Source: Sinomonas humi (lineage in GTDB: Bacteria; Actinomycetota; Actinomycetes; Actinomycetales; Micrococcaceae). Taken from it: DNA of 64,000 nt. Below the pieces are notes generated by a model, which was given only the letters and a program-made list of their open reading frames with translations, searched no databases and was not told the DNA's origin. The translations under genes and the position numbers were made by a program. Positions 50,122 to 62,696 of the stretch are shown in pieces (positions within the stretch are counted from its first letter, which is position 1; every line of letters starts with the position of its first letter). The stretch lies in the NCBI RefSeq assembly GCF_000802235.1, contig NZ_JTDL01000079.1, forward strand, positions 1-64,000, in the 5' to 3' direction.

Positions 50122-50667
50122 TTAGAGCTGCTCGACGTCGATCGAGCTGATGACGACGTCCTCGACCGGGCGGTCCTGAAGGCCCGTGCGGACACCCTCG
50201 ATCTCGTCCACAACCTTCTTCGACTGCTCGTCCGCAACCTCGCCGAAGATCGTGTGCTTGCCGTAGAGCCAGCTCGTGTCGACGGTCGTGATGAAGAACT
50301 GGGAGCCGTTGGTTCCCTTGCCGCCCTGGACGCCCGCGTTCGCCATGGCGAGCTTGTACGGTTCCTTGAAGTTCAGCTCCGGATGGATCTCGTCGTCGAA
50401 CCGGTAGCCGGGGCCTCCGATGCCCTTGCCGAGCGGGTCGCCGCCCTGGATCATGAAGTCCTTGATGATGCGGTGGAAGATCGTGCCGTTGTAGAGAGGG
50501 GTCCCCGTCTTGTCCTCGCCGGTCTCCGGGTGGGTCCAGGACTGCTCGCCCGTCGCGAGTCCCACGAAGTTCTTCACGGTCTTCGGCGCGTGATTGCCGA
50601 AGAGGTTGACCACGATGTCGCCGTGGTTCGTGTGGATGGTGGCCTTGGCGGTTGCATTAGCACTCAT
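50122..50667 (-). CDS. ppiA: peptidyl-prolyl cis-trans isomerase (cyclophilin type)
   Basis: A 181-residue cytoplasmic cyclophilin. FHRIIKDFMIQGGDP and NGSQFFITTVDTSWLYGKHTIFGEV hold the catalytic Arg and the active-site Phe/Trp/His pattern. The ATG at 50667 is preferred over longer reading. 8 bp upstream of the rhomboid on the same strand, so they are probably co-transcribed. It speeds proline isomerisation in folding proteins. Confidence 0.93.
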   Translation of the reverse strand: MSANATAKATIHTNHGDIVVNLFGNHAPKTVKNFVGLATGEQSWTHPETGEDKTGTPLYNGTIFHRIIKDFMIQGGDPLGKGIGGPGYRFDDEIHPELNFKEPYKLAMANAGVQGGKGTNGSQFFITTVDTSWLYGKHTIFGEVADEQSKKVVDEIEGVRTGLQDRPVEDVVISSIDVEQL

Positions 50668-50832
50668 GCCGCCATTGTTCCACGGGCACGTCAGAGGTTG
50701 CGGGGCACCCTCGGGCGTTCTGCGGTGGGTGAAATCCGGGAACCCCATGGCACGGAATGCCTCGTTTTCGTAGCATACGGCGTCTCGCTCTCGTAGGCTG
50801 GCGATGGACCTAGCAGATATCTGGAGGTAGCT

Positions 50833-51786
50833 GTGAAGAAATCATTGGAGAAGACCGTCACGACCAGCGTCGAGAACGCGCGCGATTGGGCCCAGCCCCG
50901 CGTCGACGCGGCCGTGGAGTGGGCCGTCCCGAAGATCCAGCAGGGTCTCGATGCCGCCTCCCCGAAGGTCCAAGAGGGCCTCAAAACCGCCGCGAACAGC
51001 CTGGCTGAGGGCGTGGCAGTCGTGACCCCAAGGATCCAGGAGGGCCTTTCGCACCTCGGCCCGAAGATCAGCGAACTCGTCGACACCACCTCGCCGCGCA
51101 TTCATGAGGCTGTGGACAAGGCCGGTCCCGTGATCAAGGACGCTGCTGACCAGATGCTTCCCCGCATCTCGGAGGGCCTCGCGACCGCGGCAGAGACGGT
51201 GAACCGCAGTCTTTCCTCGGCTCCGGGGCAGGTCGACGCCGTTGCTCAGAAGCTCGCAGAGTCCGGCATCGTGCGCCAGGCCGACGCCGCCACGAAGCAG
51301 GCAGTTGCCGCGGCGCAAGAAGCCGCTCATCAGGCAACGAGCCAGCCCGGGAAGAAGAAGGGGCGCGGCTTCCTCGTGTTCGGTGTGGTGGCAGCCGCGG
51401 TCGCCGCGGGCGTCGCTGCCTGGCGCGCGGCGAAGCCGGTCGAGGACCCGTGGAAGACGCCCGTTCCGGTCAAGCCCGTCCCGGTGACGCCGCCGTCGTC
51501 ATCTTCGTCGCAGTCTGTGGCCTCGGCGCCTCAAGGAAGCACCTCGGCTCCTACGGCCTCCACTCCGACGAAGGAGACGGCTGAGGACACCGTCGTATCC
51601 GAGGCCACCGACGCCTCCGGTGCCGCCGCCGAGCCCGCCCCTGTCTCCGCCGTCGACACCTCGATGGGCCCGGAGGCCGCAGAAGGCGAGGAAAGCGATG
51701 CCAAGGGCGAAGCCAAGCACGTCGCGAAGGATGCCACGGCGGCGATGCGCGACATCCACAACGCCAGCCAGGACGGGGAGTCCTAA
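50833..51786 (+). CDS. amphipathic 11-residue-repeat membrane-associated protein
   Basis: A 317-residue protein. Residues 22-120 comprise nine consecutive 11-residue repeats, most starting with Pro (such as PKIQQGLDAAS, PRIQEGLSHLG, PKISELVDTTS, PRIHEAVDKAG, PRISEGLATAA), with the layout of an apolipoprotein-type amphipathic helix. A short helix follows a Lys-rich stretch (GRGFLVFGVVAAAVAAGVAAW, about 178-197), and the tail is Pro/Ser/Thr-rich and acidic. The first half may lie on the membrane surface. GTG start with GGAGG upstream. Not a family I can name. Confidence 0.65.
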   Translation: MKKSLEKTVTTSVENARDWAQPRVDAAVEWAVPKIQQGLDAASPKVQEGLKTAANSLAEGVAVVTPRIQEGLSHLGPKISELVDTTSPRIHEAVDKAGPVIKDAADQMLPRISEGLATAAETVNRSLSSAPGQVDAVAQKLAESGIVRQADAATKQAVAAAQEAAHQATSQPGKKKGRGFLVFGVVAAAVAAGVAAWRAAKPVEDPWKTPVPVKPVPVTPPSSSSSQSVASAPQGSTSAPTASTPTKETAEDTVVSEATDASGAAAEPAPVSAVDTSMGPEAAEGEESDAKGEAKHVAKDATAAMRDIHNASQDGES

Positions 51787-51801
51787 ACACCTCGCACGCA
51801 G

Positions 51802-51868
51802 GCACGGAGGACTTCCGTGCTGACACGGAGGGGATCCGCTCACACGGGCGGGTCCCCTCCTTGCCTTT
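51802..51868 (+). terminator. two stem-loops after the repeat protein
   Basis: GCACGGA (51802-51808) pairs with TCCGTGC (51814-51820). GGAGGGGA (51827-51834) pairs with TCCCCTCC (51853-51860) and is followed by TTGCCTTT. The second is the better terminator candidate. Confidence 0.55.
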
Positions 51869-51884
51869 GCTAGATTGGCCAGTG

Positions 51885-52757
51885 ATGGCACCCAGACCCG
51901 CCCTCTCCGCGTCGACCTACGCGATCGGACGCCCGAGCGTGTCGATCGTGATCCCCGCGTACAACGAGGAGAGCGTGATCCGGCAGTGCGTCACTGCGGC
52001 GATCTACCAGTCGGTGCCCGCCCTCGAGATCATCGTCGTCGACAACCTCAGCACCGATGCCACCGCGAAGATCGTCGACCAACTGCAACAGGAGTACCCC
52101 GAAGCGGGAGTCCGTCTCCTCTCCCAGGACGCCGAGCAGGGGCTGATCCCCACCCGGAATTTCGGGCTCGATGCCGCACGCGGTGACATCATCGGTCGCA
52201 TCGACGCGGATTCCGTCCTCGAACCTGACTGGGTCGAGGAGGTCATCTGGGCGTTTGCTGACCCCTCAGTGCAGGCTGCTACGGGTCCCGTCGTTTACTA
52301 CGACATGCCGATGCGTCGCTTCGGGCTCAAGGCCGACGACAAGGTGCGGCAGCTCATGCTTAGGCTCGCGAGGCACCAGTACCATTTCCTCTTCGGCTCG
52401 AACATGGCGTTGCGCAAGAGCGCATGGGAGGCCATTCGCGGGGAGGTCTGCCTGGACGAGAACGACGAGATGCACGAGGACATCGATCTCTCCCTTCACC
52501 TCGCCGAGCGCGGCATGCGCATCCAGTACTGGCCCGAGATGGTCTCCGGCATGTCCGCCCGGCGGCTCGAGGACTCGCCGCGGGACTACCGCTACTACGT
52601 GACCCGCTTCGACAGAACCTACAAGGCGCACAACGTCAAGAAGATTGCACTCAAGGCGCCCATGGTCGTCTTCTTCTCCATCTACTTCCCGGCGAAGCTG
52701 CTCCGTGCAGTGCACACGGCGAACACGGCGGCGGCCAAGCGGGCGGGAATCGGCTAG
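51885..52757 (+). CDS. glycosyltransferase family 2
   Basis: A 290-residue GT2 enzyme: VSIVIPAYNEES with the acidic loop, VDNLSTDATAKI, the DxD-like metal site IDADSV and the DENDEMHEDIDLSLHLAE acceptor block. The C-terminus holds a hydrophobic stretch (APMVVFFSIYFPAK) that suggests membrane association. The ATG at 51885 follows a TAGATT -10 closely; TTG at 51861 is in frame. The acceptor is unknown, probably a cell-surface glycan. Overlaps the convergent EamA gene by 4 bp. Confidence 0.85.
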   Translation: MAPRPALSASTYAIGRPSVSIVIPAYNEESVIRQCVTAAIYQSVPALEIIVVDNLSTDATAKIVDQLQQEYPEAGVRLLSQDAEQGLIPTRNFGLDAARGDIIGRIDADSVLEPDWVEEVIWAFADPSVQAATGPVVYYDMPMRRFGLKADDKVRQLMLRLARHQYHFLFGSNMALRKSAWEAIRGEVCLDENDEMHEDIDLSLHLAERGMRIQYWPEMVSGMSARRLEDSPRDYRYYVTRFDRTYKAHNVKKIALKAPMVVFFSIYFPAKLLRAVHTANTAAAKRAGIG

Positions 52758-53659
52758 TCCGCGCCGAGCTCCGGCTCGACCGGGCGCTCGCGCCTGGCCC
52801 TGCGCTGTCCGAGGACGACAACGGCTAGCCCGGCCAGAATGCAGGCGAGCCCCGCGTAGGTCCCGGCTGGCAGCACCTGATGGAGAAAGACCCCTGCGAG
52901 AATAGCCGCGCCGGGGATCTCGAGCAGGATGATCATCGAGACGACAAGCGGGCTCAGCATCGCGACCAGATGGTTGAAGGCCGTGTGCCCCACGATCTGC
53001 GCTGCGATCGTGATCGCGAAGATCCCGGCCCAGCCGATCGGCTCGAACCCACCCAAGCGTTGCCCGGAGATGAGCGCGAGCACCGCGACGATGGCCGCGC
53101 ACACGCCATAGCAAAGGGTTGTGTAGGTCCCCGTGCCCATGGTCCGCCGCGCTTGGCCTCCGGCCATTGTGTAGAGGCCTGCCAGGATTCCGCCTGCCAC
53201 GGCGAGCAGATCTCCGAGCAGGGCCTCGTGCGTGCCGCCGACGTCCAATCCGGTGATGGCTACGACTCCGAGGAAGGAGATGCCCAGGCCGACGACCACC
53301 GCCCGCGGGAGCCGCCGGCCGCGCAGTAGCGAGAAGACGGCAATCCACCCCGATTGGAGGCAGACGAGGGCGGTGGCGGCCGCGACCGAGGTCAGCGTCA
53401 ACGAGAGGATGAAGCACACGAAATGGAACGCGAGGGCGGTGCCGGCAAGAGAGGACCACAGGTACTCGCGCCGCCCGAGCAGGCGGAACTGGCGCGGCTC
53501 GCGGATCGCCACCGGCGCGGCCATTACGACGGCTGCGAGAGCGTTGCGCCAGAACGCGATGGCGAGCGCCGTGACCGAGCTGCCAGCCATCGTGGCTGCT
53601 ATGAGGGGGCCGGAAGAAGAGACGCCGAGCACGCCAAGGGCCGCGAGAAGGAGGGTCAC
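52754..53659 (-). CDS. EamA/DMT-family transporter
   Basis: A 301-residue drug/metabolite exporter with ten predicted helices in two EamA repeats (first TSVAAATALVCLQSGWIAVF, second PLVVSMIILLEIPGAAILAG). The tail is Arg-rich. Family members export amino acids, nucleosides or drugs; the cargo here cannot be told. The 220 bp upstream of its start contains no gene. Confidence 0.83.
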   Translation of the reverse strand: MTLLLAALGVLGVSSSGPLIAATMAGSSVTALAIAFWRNALAAVVMAAPVAIREPRQFRLLGRREYLWSSLAGTALAFHFVCFILSLTLTSVAAATALVCLQSGWIAVFSLLRGRRLPRAVVVGLGISFLGVVAITGLDVGGTHEALLGDLLAVAGGILAGLYTMAGGQARRTMGTGTYTTLCYGVCAAIVAVLALISGQRLGGFEPIGWAGIFAITIAAQIVGHTAFNHLVAMLSPLVVSMIILLEIPGAAILAGVFLHQVLPAGTYAGLACILAGLAVVVLGQRRARRERPVEPELGAD

Positions 53660-53831
53660 CCGACCACTCTAGGCTCTGGCCAGCTCAAGCCGTGCGCCCG
53701 TCATGCGCCCGTCAGGGTCGGCTCAACGCTCCGGCCCGCTTGTGCCCGCTCGGGTTCCGTGTCTCCGCTAGACACGCGGATGCGAGACTGATTGGGAGTT
53801 CACAACCGGGCGGGAGCGCGGGTGACGGCAC

Positions 53832-53875
53832 GAAAAAAGGTCCCGGCTCCACTCTCTTCAAGTGGAACCGGGACC
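53832..53875 (-). terminator. Rho-independent terminator of the tRNA unit
   Basis: On the minus strand a 15-bp stem (plus strand 53839-53853 with 53861-53875, one mismatch, 7-base loop) is followed by a run of T (plus-strand GAAAAAA at 53832-53838). It starts 6 bp after the end of tRNA-Ala. Confidence 0.92.
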
Positions 53876-53881
53876 GTGCGG

Positions 53882-53954
53882 TGGAGGCAAGGGGACTCGA
53901 ACCCCTAACCCCCTGCTTGCAAAGCAGGTGCGCTACCAATTGCGCCATGCCCCC
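53882..53954 (-). tRNA. tRNA-Ala (UGC anticodon)
   Basis: A 73-nt cloverleaf on the minus strand: acceptor GGGGGCA pairs with TGCCTCC (one G-U pair), the anticodon loop is TTTGCAA with anticodon TGC, and the T-arm has GGTTCGAGTCC. The discriminator base is A and the CCA is not encoded in full. It is the last element before the terminator. Confidence 0.95.
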
Positions 53955-53975
53955 GCGGTACCCGCAGGACTCGAG

Positions 53976-54095
53976 CTACTCGACGTTGTCCGTCGTGGTG
54001 CTCCAGACCTTCTTTTGGGCTTCGGATTCCTGCATCTTCTTGACAACAAAGGCGCCCGCAGCAGCAGCGATCGCGAGTGCAATCAGCTTCTTCAA
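53976..54095 (-). CDS. DLW-39 family small protein
   Basis: A 39-residue frame between the two tRNAs: TTG start at 54095 with GGAGG 6 bp upstream, a hydrophobic Ala-rich helix (IALAIAAAAGAFVV) after KKL, and the end QKKVWSTTTDNVE where the family has a DLW motif. Length and position between gyrA and tRNA-Ala match the actinobacterial DLW-39 family. The function is unknown; the helix suggests a small membrane protein. Confidence 0.8.
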   Translation of the reverse strand: MKKLIALAIAAAAGAFVVKKMQESEAQKKVWSTTTDNVE

Positions 54096-54128
54096 CAGGC
54101 ACCTCCGAAGGTGGAAAAGCAGGTTCCG

Positions 54129-54202
54129 TGGGCGTACCAGGACTTGAACCTGGGACCTCTTCGTTATCAGCGAAGCGCTCTAACCGCCTGAGCTATACGC
54201 CC
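54129..54202 (-). tRNA. tRNA-Ile (GAU anticodon)
   Basis: A 74-nt cloverleaf on the minus strand: acceptor GGGCGTA with TACGCCC, anticodon loop CTGATAA (anticodon GAT) in a CTTCG/CGAAG stem, T-arm GGTTCAAGTCC. Discriminator A, no encoded CCA. The Ile-Ala pair downstream of gyrA is a conserved origin-proximal feature. Confidence 0.95.
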
Positions 54203-54289
54203 CGATCGACCGTACGACACTAAGGTCCGTATCGCCCTCGGGCCGAGATAAGACTCTACAGCACCGAGGGCAGCCCGGCCAAATCCGGA

Positions 54290-54909
54290 CTAGTCGTCAG
54301 TGAGGGTGACTCCAATGCCACCGACGAGCGCCGAAGCGAGGTTGTAGAGCACTGCCGTGAGCATCGACAGGGCAGTGAGCAGCACAACGTTGACCACTGC
54401 GATGATCGTCGCGAACGAGGCCACTTGGCCCAGCGAGGCAACCTTCTTGAGGTCGAAGCCACCGCTCTCCGACCCGGCAACCTGCCCGAGGAGACCATTG
54501 ATCTTGTCGAAGATGCCGGTGATGTCGAGGACGGTCCACAGGACGATCGAGGCGACAACGGTCACGATCCCGAGGGCCACCGAGAGGAGGAACGCCATCT
54601 TGAGGACCGACCACGGGTCGACCTTGCTCACCAGGAGTCGAGCGCGCCGCTGCTTGGCCTTGGGCGCAGGGCGAACGAGGCCCTGAGTCGGGGCACCGCC
54701 GAGAGGCGGCCGCTGAGCCGGACGGGCCGCCGGGCGCTGACCCGCTGCCGCCGGGCTGACGCTGGGCCGTTGGGTCGCAGCTGCAGGAGCCTGCGCGCCA
54801 CGAGGCTGATAGCCTCCGGACGACGCCGGTGCCGCGGCTGGCCGCTGCGGGGGCCGGGCCGGTGGGGTCACCTGGTAGCCCCCGGGACGGGCTTCATTCT
54901 CGGGCGTGC

Positions 54910-54913
<4 letters not shown>
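54290..54913 (-). CDS. DUF3566 membrane protein downstream of gyrA
   Basis: A 207-residue protein with a long Pro/Ala/Arg/Gln-rich cytoplasmic N-terminus and two helices in the C-terminal DUF3566 domain ([39 protein letters not shown]). The start overlaps the gyrA stop by 4 bp. The family is found beside gyrA in most actinobacteria and may be linked to cell-division or envelope tasks, though its role is unproved. Confidence 0.9.
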
Positions 54914-57546
<2,633 letters not shown>

Positions 57547-57597
57547 GAATGTCTCCTCTGGTTGCTCTGGTTCATCTGGCGGGACGCGGGCCCGGCG

Positions 57598-59637
57598 TCA
57601 GATGTCCAGGAAGCGGACGTCCTTGGCGTTCTGCTGGATGAAGTGGCGGCGGGACTCGACGTCGTCGCCCATGAGCACCGCGAAGGTCTGATCGGCCGCG
57701 GCGGCGTCCTCCATGGTCACCTGGAGGAGCGTGCGTCGATCCGGGTCCATCGTGGTGTCCCACAGCTCCGTGTAGTCCATCTCGCCGAGGCCCTTGTACC
57801 GCTGGATGCCGTTCTCCTTCGGGAGCCGCTGGCCGTTCGCGAGGCCCACCCGGATCATCTCATCCCGCTCGCGGTCGCTGTACACGTAGTCGTGCGCGTG
57901 GTTGGACCACTTGATCCGGTACAGCGGAGGCTGCGCGAGGTACACGTAGCCGTTCTCGATGAGCGGCCGCATGTAGCGGAACAGCAGGGTCATAAGCAGC
58001 GTCGTGATGTGCTGCCCGTCGACGTCCGCATCGGCCATCAGCACGATCTTGTGGTAGCGCAGCTTGGCAATGTCGAAGTCCTCGCCGATGCCCGTGCCGA
58101 AAGCCGTGATCATCGACTGGATCTCAGCATTCCCGAGCGCCTTGTCGAGGCGCGCCCGCTCGACGTTGAGGATCTTGCCACGGAGGGGCAGGATGGCCTG
58201 CGTCTTCGGGTTGCGCCCGCGCTTGGCGGAACCGCCGGCCGAATCGCCCTCGACGAGGTAGACCTCGCACTCCGACGGGTCCTTCGAGGAGCAGTCCGAG
58301 AGCTTGCCCGGCATGCCGAACGATTCGAGCGGGCTCTTGCGGCGTGCGTTGTCACGGGCCTTGCGAGCCGCCATGCGAGCCTGCGAGGCCTGAATCGCCT
58401 TGCGGATGATGTCGCGGGCCGGCCCTGGGTTGCGCTCGAACCAGTCGCCGAGTTGGTCGGTCACGACGCGCTGGACGAAGCCCTTCGCCTCCGAGTTGCC
58501 GAGCTTCGTCTTCGTCTGCCCTTCGAACTGCGGCTCTGCAAGCTTGATGCTGATGACGGCGGTCAGGCCCTCGCGCACGTCGTCGCCCGTGAGGTTGTCT
58601 TCCTTCTCCTTGAGGATCCCCTTGTCGCGCGCGTACCGGTTCACCAGCGACGTCATCGCCGCGCGGAAGCCTTCCTCGTGGGTGCCGCCCTCGTGGGTGT
58701 TGATCGTATTCGCGTACGTGTGCACCGACTCGGCGTAGGCAGTCGTCCACTGCATCGCAACCTCGAGGGCCATCCCGCGCTCACTGTCCGTGCTGTCGAA
58801 CGCGATGACCTCTTCGTGGATGACCTCGATCTTCTTCGAGGAGTTGAGGTGCTTGACGTAGTCGAGCAGGCCCTCGTCGTACTTGTAGTCGACGGTCCGG
58901 TGCTCGGGAGCATGCTCCTGCTCGTCGGCGAGCTCCTCCTCGTCGACCTGGGCCGTGCGCTCGTCCGTGAGGGTGATGCGCAGGCCCTTGTTGAGGAACG
59001 CCATCTGCTGGAAGCGTGCACGGAGCGTCTCGAAGTCGAACTCGACGCTGTCGAAAATCGAGGGGTCTGGGTAGAACGTCTGGATCGTACCGGTCGCGTC
59101 CGTCTCTTCGCCCTCGACGAGGCTGCCCACCGGGTGCCCGCCATCGCGGAACGACATCCTCCAGACATGGCCCTGCCGGCGCACCTCCGTGTCGACGCGG
59201 GTCGAGAGTGCGTTCACGACCGAGATGCCGACGCCGTGCAGGCCGCCCGAGACGGTGTACCCGCCACCGCCGAACTTGCCGCCCGCGTGCAGGATCGTCA
59301 TGACAACCTCGACGGTGGGCTTGCCCTCCGTCGGGTGGATGTCGACCGGGATGCCGCGGCCGTTGTCCTCGACGCGGACGCCGCCATCCTGCTGGAGCGT
59401 TACCTGGATGTGGTCGCAGTACCCGGCGAGGGCCTCATCCACCGAGTTGTCGACCACCTCATAGACAAGGTGATGGAGGCCGCGGGGACCGGTCGATCCG
59501 ATGTACATGCCAGGGCGTTTGCGGACTGCTTCGAGGCCTTCGAGCACCGTGATGCTGCTCGCCCCGTATTCCCTAGGAGCATTCGGCGGGTTGGTCGCAT
59601 GCTCGTTGGACACGTTCGCTGCGCTCTCGTCAGCCAC
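57598..59637 (-). CDS. gyrB: DNA gyrase subunit B
   Basis: A 679-residue subunit: the GHKL ATPase ([38 protein letters not shown]) and the TOPRIM domain with [19 protein letters not shown] and DADVDGQHI. The GTG start fits the AGAGGGG upstream. ATP hydrolysis drives supercoiling with GyrA, and novobiocin-type inhibitors bind here. Promoter region 59638-59861. Confidence 0.98.
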   Translation of the reverse strand: MADESAANVSNEHATNPPNAPREYGASSITVLEGLEAVRKRPGMYIGSTGPRGLHHLVYEVVDNSVDEALAGYCDHIQVTLQQDGGVRVEDNGRGIPVDIHPTEGKPTVEVVMTILHAGGKFGGGGYTVSGGLHGVGISVVNALSTRVDTEVRRQGHVWRMSFRDGGHPVGSLVEGEETDATGTIQTFYPDPSIFDSVEFDFETLRARFQQMAFLNKGLRITLTDERTAQVDEEELADEQEHAPEHRTVDYKYDEGLLDYVKHLNSSKKIEVIHEEVIAFDSTDSERGMALEVAMQWTTAYAESVHTYANTINTHEGGTHEEGFRAAMTSLVNRYARDKGILKEKEDNLTGDDVREGLTAVISIKLAEPQFEGQTKTKLGNSEAKGFVQRVVTDQLGDWFERNPGPARDIIRKAIQASQARMAARKARDNARRKSPLESFGMPGKLSDCSSKDPSECEVYLVEGDSAGGSAKRGRNPKTQAILPLRGKILNVERARLDKALGNAEIQSMITAFGTGIGEDFDIAKLRYHKIVLMADADVDGQHITTLLMTLLFRYMRPLIENGYVYLAQPPLYRIKWSNHAHDYVYSDRERDEMIRVGLANGQRLPKENGIQRYKGLGEMDYTELWDTTMDPDRRTLLQVTMEDAAAADQTFAVLMGDDVESRRHFIQQNAKDVRFLDI

Positions 59638-59681
59638 AGGCGGTCTCGACCCCTCTTTTGGTAGGCAGGCTTAACGTCTCA

Positions 59682-59687
59682 ATTCTA
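59682..59687 (-). promoter_or_regulatory. -10 element of the gyrB promoter (candidate)
   Basis: On the minus strand TAGAAT lies 45-50 bp before the gyrB start. No strong -35 is seen at 17 bp, so the assignment is tentative. The rest of the 224-bp spacer holds no gene. Confidence 0.35.
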
Positions 59688-59861
59688 CCGGGTTCGCCGC
59701 GCGATCCCGGACACACGCGCCCGGCCGGTGCCCATGGGAGGCCTTTAAGGGGCGAAATGGCGGCTCAGCGGGCGGGCGTCTAAGGGGGAGTGTGGGTCCC
59801 GGCCCGAGAGAGGCACAGACAGGGATTTCCGGCTTCCCATGTCAAGAGTCCCGAGGGAGAT

Positions 59862-60398
59862 TTATCCGTACGTGTCGCGCGGGCCCCGGCCGCGGACATT
59901 CCGCATCCCCTTCCGCCAGCTCGGCGCCGCCGGGCCGAGCACTTGGAGCGTGCGCACGACGTCGGGGCCAAGCTCGCGCGCGAAGCGGTCCAGGAGTGCC
60001 GTGCTCAGCAGGCGAAGCTGGGTTGCCCAGGCGGTCGAATCGCACCTGACCCGCAACGTCGTGTCCTCGAAGCTCTCAGGAGTGCAGTGCGCCGCGACCT
60101 CGCGGCCCACGAGTTCCGGCCAGCGGGCCATGACGGAACCGACCGCCACGGGAGAGGACCAGCCGCGCTCGGCAACCATTCGCTGGACGACGCTGCCGAG
60201 CCCGAGCGGATCGCGACCCCCATAGCCTGGCTCACCTCTGCGCCGCGTGCCTCGCCGGGCGGGAGATCCGGGAGCGGCAGGGACGAGCGAACCCGTCGTC
60301 CGGGTCCGCGTCTCACCCCGGGCTTCTGCGGCTTGGCGGACCCGGTTGAGCGCCGCTTGGGCTGCGTCAACCTCGGGTTGATCAGCGTCCGCCATCAC
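59862..60398 (-). CDS. DUF721/DciA-like protein
   Basis: A 178-residue protein with the DUF721 core at the end ([35 protein letters not shown]) preceded by an Arg/Thr/Pro-rich N-terminus. DciA-like proteins help load the DnaB helicase. The overlap of 4 bp with recF and position in the recF-gyrB block fit. Whether this protein carries out helicase loading here is inferred. Confidence 0.88.
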   Translation of the reverse strand: MMADADQPEVDAAQAALNRVRQAAEARGETRTRTTGSLVPAAPGSPARRGTRRRGEPGYGGRDPLGLGSVVQRMVAERGWSSPVAVGSVMARWPELVGREVAAHCTPESFEDTTLRVRCDSTAWATQLRLLSTALLDRFARELGPDVVRTLQVLGPAAPSWRKGMRNVRGRGPRDTYG

Positions 60399-61732
60399 GC
60401 GCCCTCGAGACCGGGTTCCACGGCGCTGGGTTCCACGGCGCTGGGCTCCGCACCCCGCGAGTGCGCGGCGTCGTCGGCCTCTTCGGTGCCCCCGGGGACA
60501 ACGCGGACGCGTCGCCCAGAAAGCTCAGGCGGAATGTCGCCGTCGACCGCCGCCGTGACGAGGACCTGTTCGGCCCTCGCGACGATCGCGGCGAGCCGCG
60601 TACGCCGGGCGACATCGAGTTCGGCGAAGACATCGTCGAGGATGAGGATCGGCTCGTCTCCCTCGACGGTCGAATCGTCGAGCATCACGTAGTAGGACGC
60701 GAGGCGGAGGGCGAGCGCGAACGACCACGTCTCCCCGTGCGAGGCGAACCCCTTCGCGGGGGCCTGGCCGAGGAGGAGCTCAAGCTCGTCGCGATGCGGG
60801 CCAACGAGGGAAAGCCCGCGTTCGAGTTCGGCCGGGCGGGCGGCCGCAAGCGCAGCGAGGTACCGCGCGCCGATCTCGTCAACGCTGAGAGTCTCGAGCT
60901 CAGCCGACAAGACAGACGACGGCGCGGAGCCGCCGCCGGGGTCGCCCTCAGGGGAGCGCTCAGGCAAGCGATCAGCGGACTCAGCATCATCATCCGGCAC
61001 GAAACCCTCGATGGACGAGCGGTAGGCGAGCTCGGCTGCCTTCGAACCATCGGTCAACTGCGCATACGCGGCCGCGACGTGCGGTCGCAGTCTTTCCACG
61101 AGCGCGAGGCGCGCGGCCAGCAGCTCGGCGCCGACCTTCGCCAGGTGCTGGTCCCAGACGTCGAGCGTCGACTCGACGGTGGCTCCGTGGGCGTCAGGGA
61201 CGCGGCCACCGCGAGAGCGCGACGTGCGAGCGGACTTGAGCAGGGCATTCCGTTGCTTGAGAACCCGCTCATAGTCTGAGCGGGTTCCCGCGTGGCGCGG
61301 CACGAGGACAGTGAGGAGCTCGTCGAGGAACCGGCGGCGTGCCGAGGGATCGCCCTTGACCAAGGCGAGATCCTCGGGCGCGAACAGGACCGTTCGGGCG
61401 ATGCCGAGCAGTTCCCTCGCACGTCGCGGAGCGCCCCTATTGATCCTAGCCCGGTTCGCCTTGCCCGGATTGATCTCGAGCTCAAGCTGCGACCGCTGCG
61501 CGCCCCGCACGAAACCTGCACGGACGATCGCCTGGCTCGCGCCGAACGCCACGAGTGGGGCATCCGAGGAAACTCGGTGCGAGGACAGCGTCGAAAGGAG
61601 GCCGAGGGCCTCCACGACATTGGTCTTGCCGACGCCGTTGGGGCCTACGAGGACGGTCGGCCCCGGCTCGAGGGTGAGGTCGAGCTGCGGATAGCTCCGG
61701 AAATCCGTGAGCGAAAGCCGTTCGACGTACAC
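60395..61732 (-). CDS. recF: DNA replication/repair protein RecF
   Basis: A 445-residue SMC-like ATPase that loads RecA at gaps. Walker [10 protein letters not shown] (30-38), [11 protein letters not shown] and the Walker [13 protein letters not shown] are present. It is longer than typical RecF (about 360-400): an acidic Gly/Ser-rich insert at about 255-280 and a C-terminal tail with a SAVEP duplication (two copies of TTCCACGGCGCTGGG in the DNA near 60417-60446). GTG start. Last gene of the dnaN-gnd-recF unit before DUF721. Confidence 0.95.
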   Translation of the reverse strand: MYVERLSLTDFRSYPQLDLTLEPGPTVLVGPNGVGKTNVVEALGLLSTLSSHRVSSDAPLVAFGASQAIVRAGFVRGAQRSQLELEINPGKANRARINRGAPRRARELLGIARTVLFAPEDLALVKGDPSARRRFLDELLTVLVPRHAGTRSDYERVLKQRNALLKSARTSRSRGGRVPDAHGATVESTLDVWDQHLAKVGAELLAARLALVERLRPHVAAAYAQLTDGSKAAELAYRSSIEGFVPDDDAESADRLPERSPEGDPGGGSAPSSVLSAELETLSVDEIGARYLAALAAARPAELERGLSLVGPHRDELELLLGQAPAKGFASHGETWSFALALRLASYYVMLDDSTVEGDEPILILDDVFAELDVARRTRLAAIVARAEQVLVTAAVDGDIPPELSGRRVRVVPGGTEEADDAAHSRGAEPSAVEPSAVEPGLEGA

Positions 61733-61762
61733 CGGGACGAGACCGTCCTTTCCCCGACCCTG

Positions 61763-62647
61763 CTACTTGGCAGGACGCGTCGCGTGGCCACCGAACTGGT
61801 GGCGCAGCGCGGAGACCATCTTCATCGCAGGCGAGCTGTCCTCACGCGACTCGAACCGTGCGAAGAGGGCGGCCGTGATGGCCGGGGCAGGGATCGCGTT
61901 GGCGATGGCTTCCTCGACGGTCCAGCGCCCCTCGCCCGAGTCCTCGACGTAGTCACCGATGTTGTCGAGTCCCGGGTCCTCCTCGAGAGCCTTGACCAGG
62001 AGGTCCAGGAGCCACGAGCGGACGACGGTGCCCTTCTGCCACGCGCGGAACGTCCCCGGGAGATCCGTGATGATGTCCTTGGCCGCCAGGAGCTGGTACC
62101 CCTCGGCGTACGACTGCATGAGGCCGTACTCGATGCCGTTGTGAACCATCTTCGCGTAGTGGCCGGCGCCGATCCCGCCCACGTGGACGAAGCTGTCCGC
62201 GCGCTCGCCCTCGGGGCGCAGCGCGTCGAAGATGGGCATAGCAATTTCGATGTCCTCGGCTTCGCCACCGGCCATGAGGCCGTAGCCGTTCTGGAGCCCC
62301 CAGACGCCACCGGACACACCGCAGTCGACGAAGTGGATCCCCTTCTGGGCAAGTTCAGCCGCGTGCCGCTGGTCCTCGGTGAACCGTGAGTTGCCGCCGT
62401 CGATCACGAGGTCGCCCTCGGAGAGCTTCTCGCAGAGTTCCTTGACCACCGCGTCCGTGATCTCACCCGCCGGGACCATGACCCAGACGACGCGCGGAGT
62501 CGGCAGAGCAGCGACGAGGGCCTCGATCGATGCGACGTCGGCGACGTCCTGGTTCCGGTCGTAGCCCGTCACCTCAAGGCCGGCGCGGCGTGCCCGCTCG
62601 CGCATGTTGAAGCCCATCCTGCCGAGGCCGATCAATCCAAAGTGCAT
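61763..62647 (-). CDS. gnd: 6-phosphogluconate dehydrogenase (decarboxylating), short form
   Basis: A 294-residue enzyme of the short YqeC/GndA type: GLIGLGRMGFNM binds the cofactor, IDGGNSRFTED and CGVSGGVWGLQNGYGLMAGG give the substrate site, and Lys166 (HYAKMVHNGIEYG) is catalytic. It yields ribulose-5-phosphate, CO2 and NAD(P)H. Its presence between dnaN and recF is a known actinobacterial arrangement. Confidence 0.95.
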   Translation of the reverse strand: MHFGLIGLGRMGFNMRERARRAGLEVTGYDRNQDVADVASIEALVAALPTPRVVWVMVPAGEITDAVVKELCEKLSEGDLVIDGGNSRFTEDQRHAAELAQKGIHFVDCGVSGGVWGLQNGYGLMAGGEAEDIEIAMPIFDALRPEGERADSFVHVGGIGAGHYAKMVHNGIEYGLMQSYAEGYQLLAAKDIITDLPGTFRAWQKGTVVRSWLLDLLVKALEEDPGLDNIGDYVEDSGEGRWTVEEAIANAIPAPAITAALFARFESREDSSPAMKMVSALRHQFGGHATRPAK

Positions 62648-62696
62648 GGTGTTCCTTTCGACGAGGCGTGTGGTTCCGAGCTAGCGGGATCGCCGC

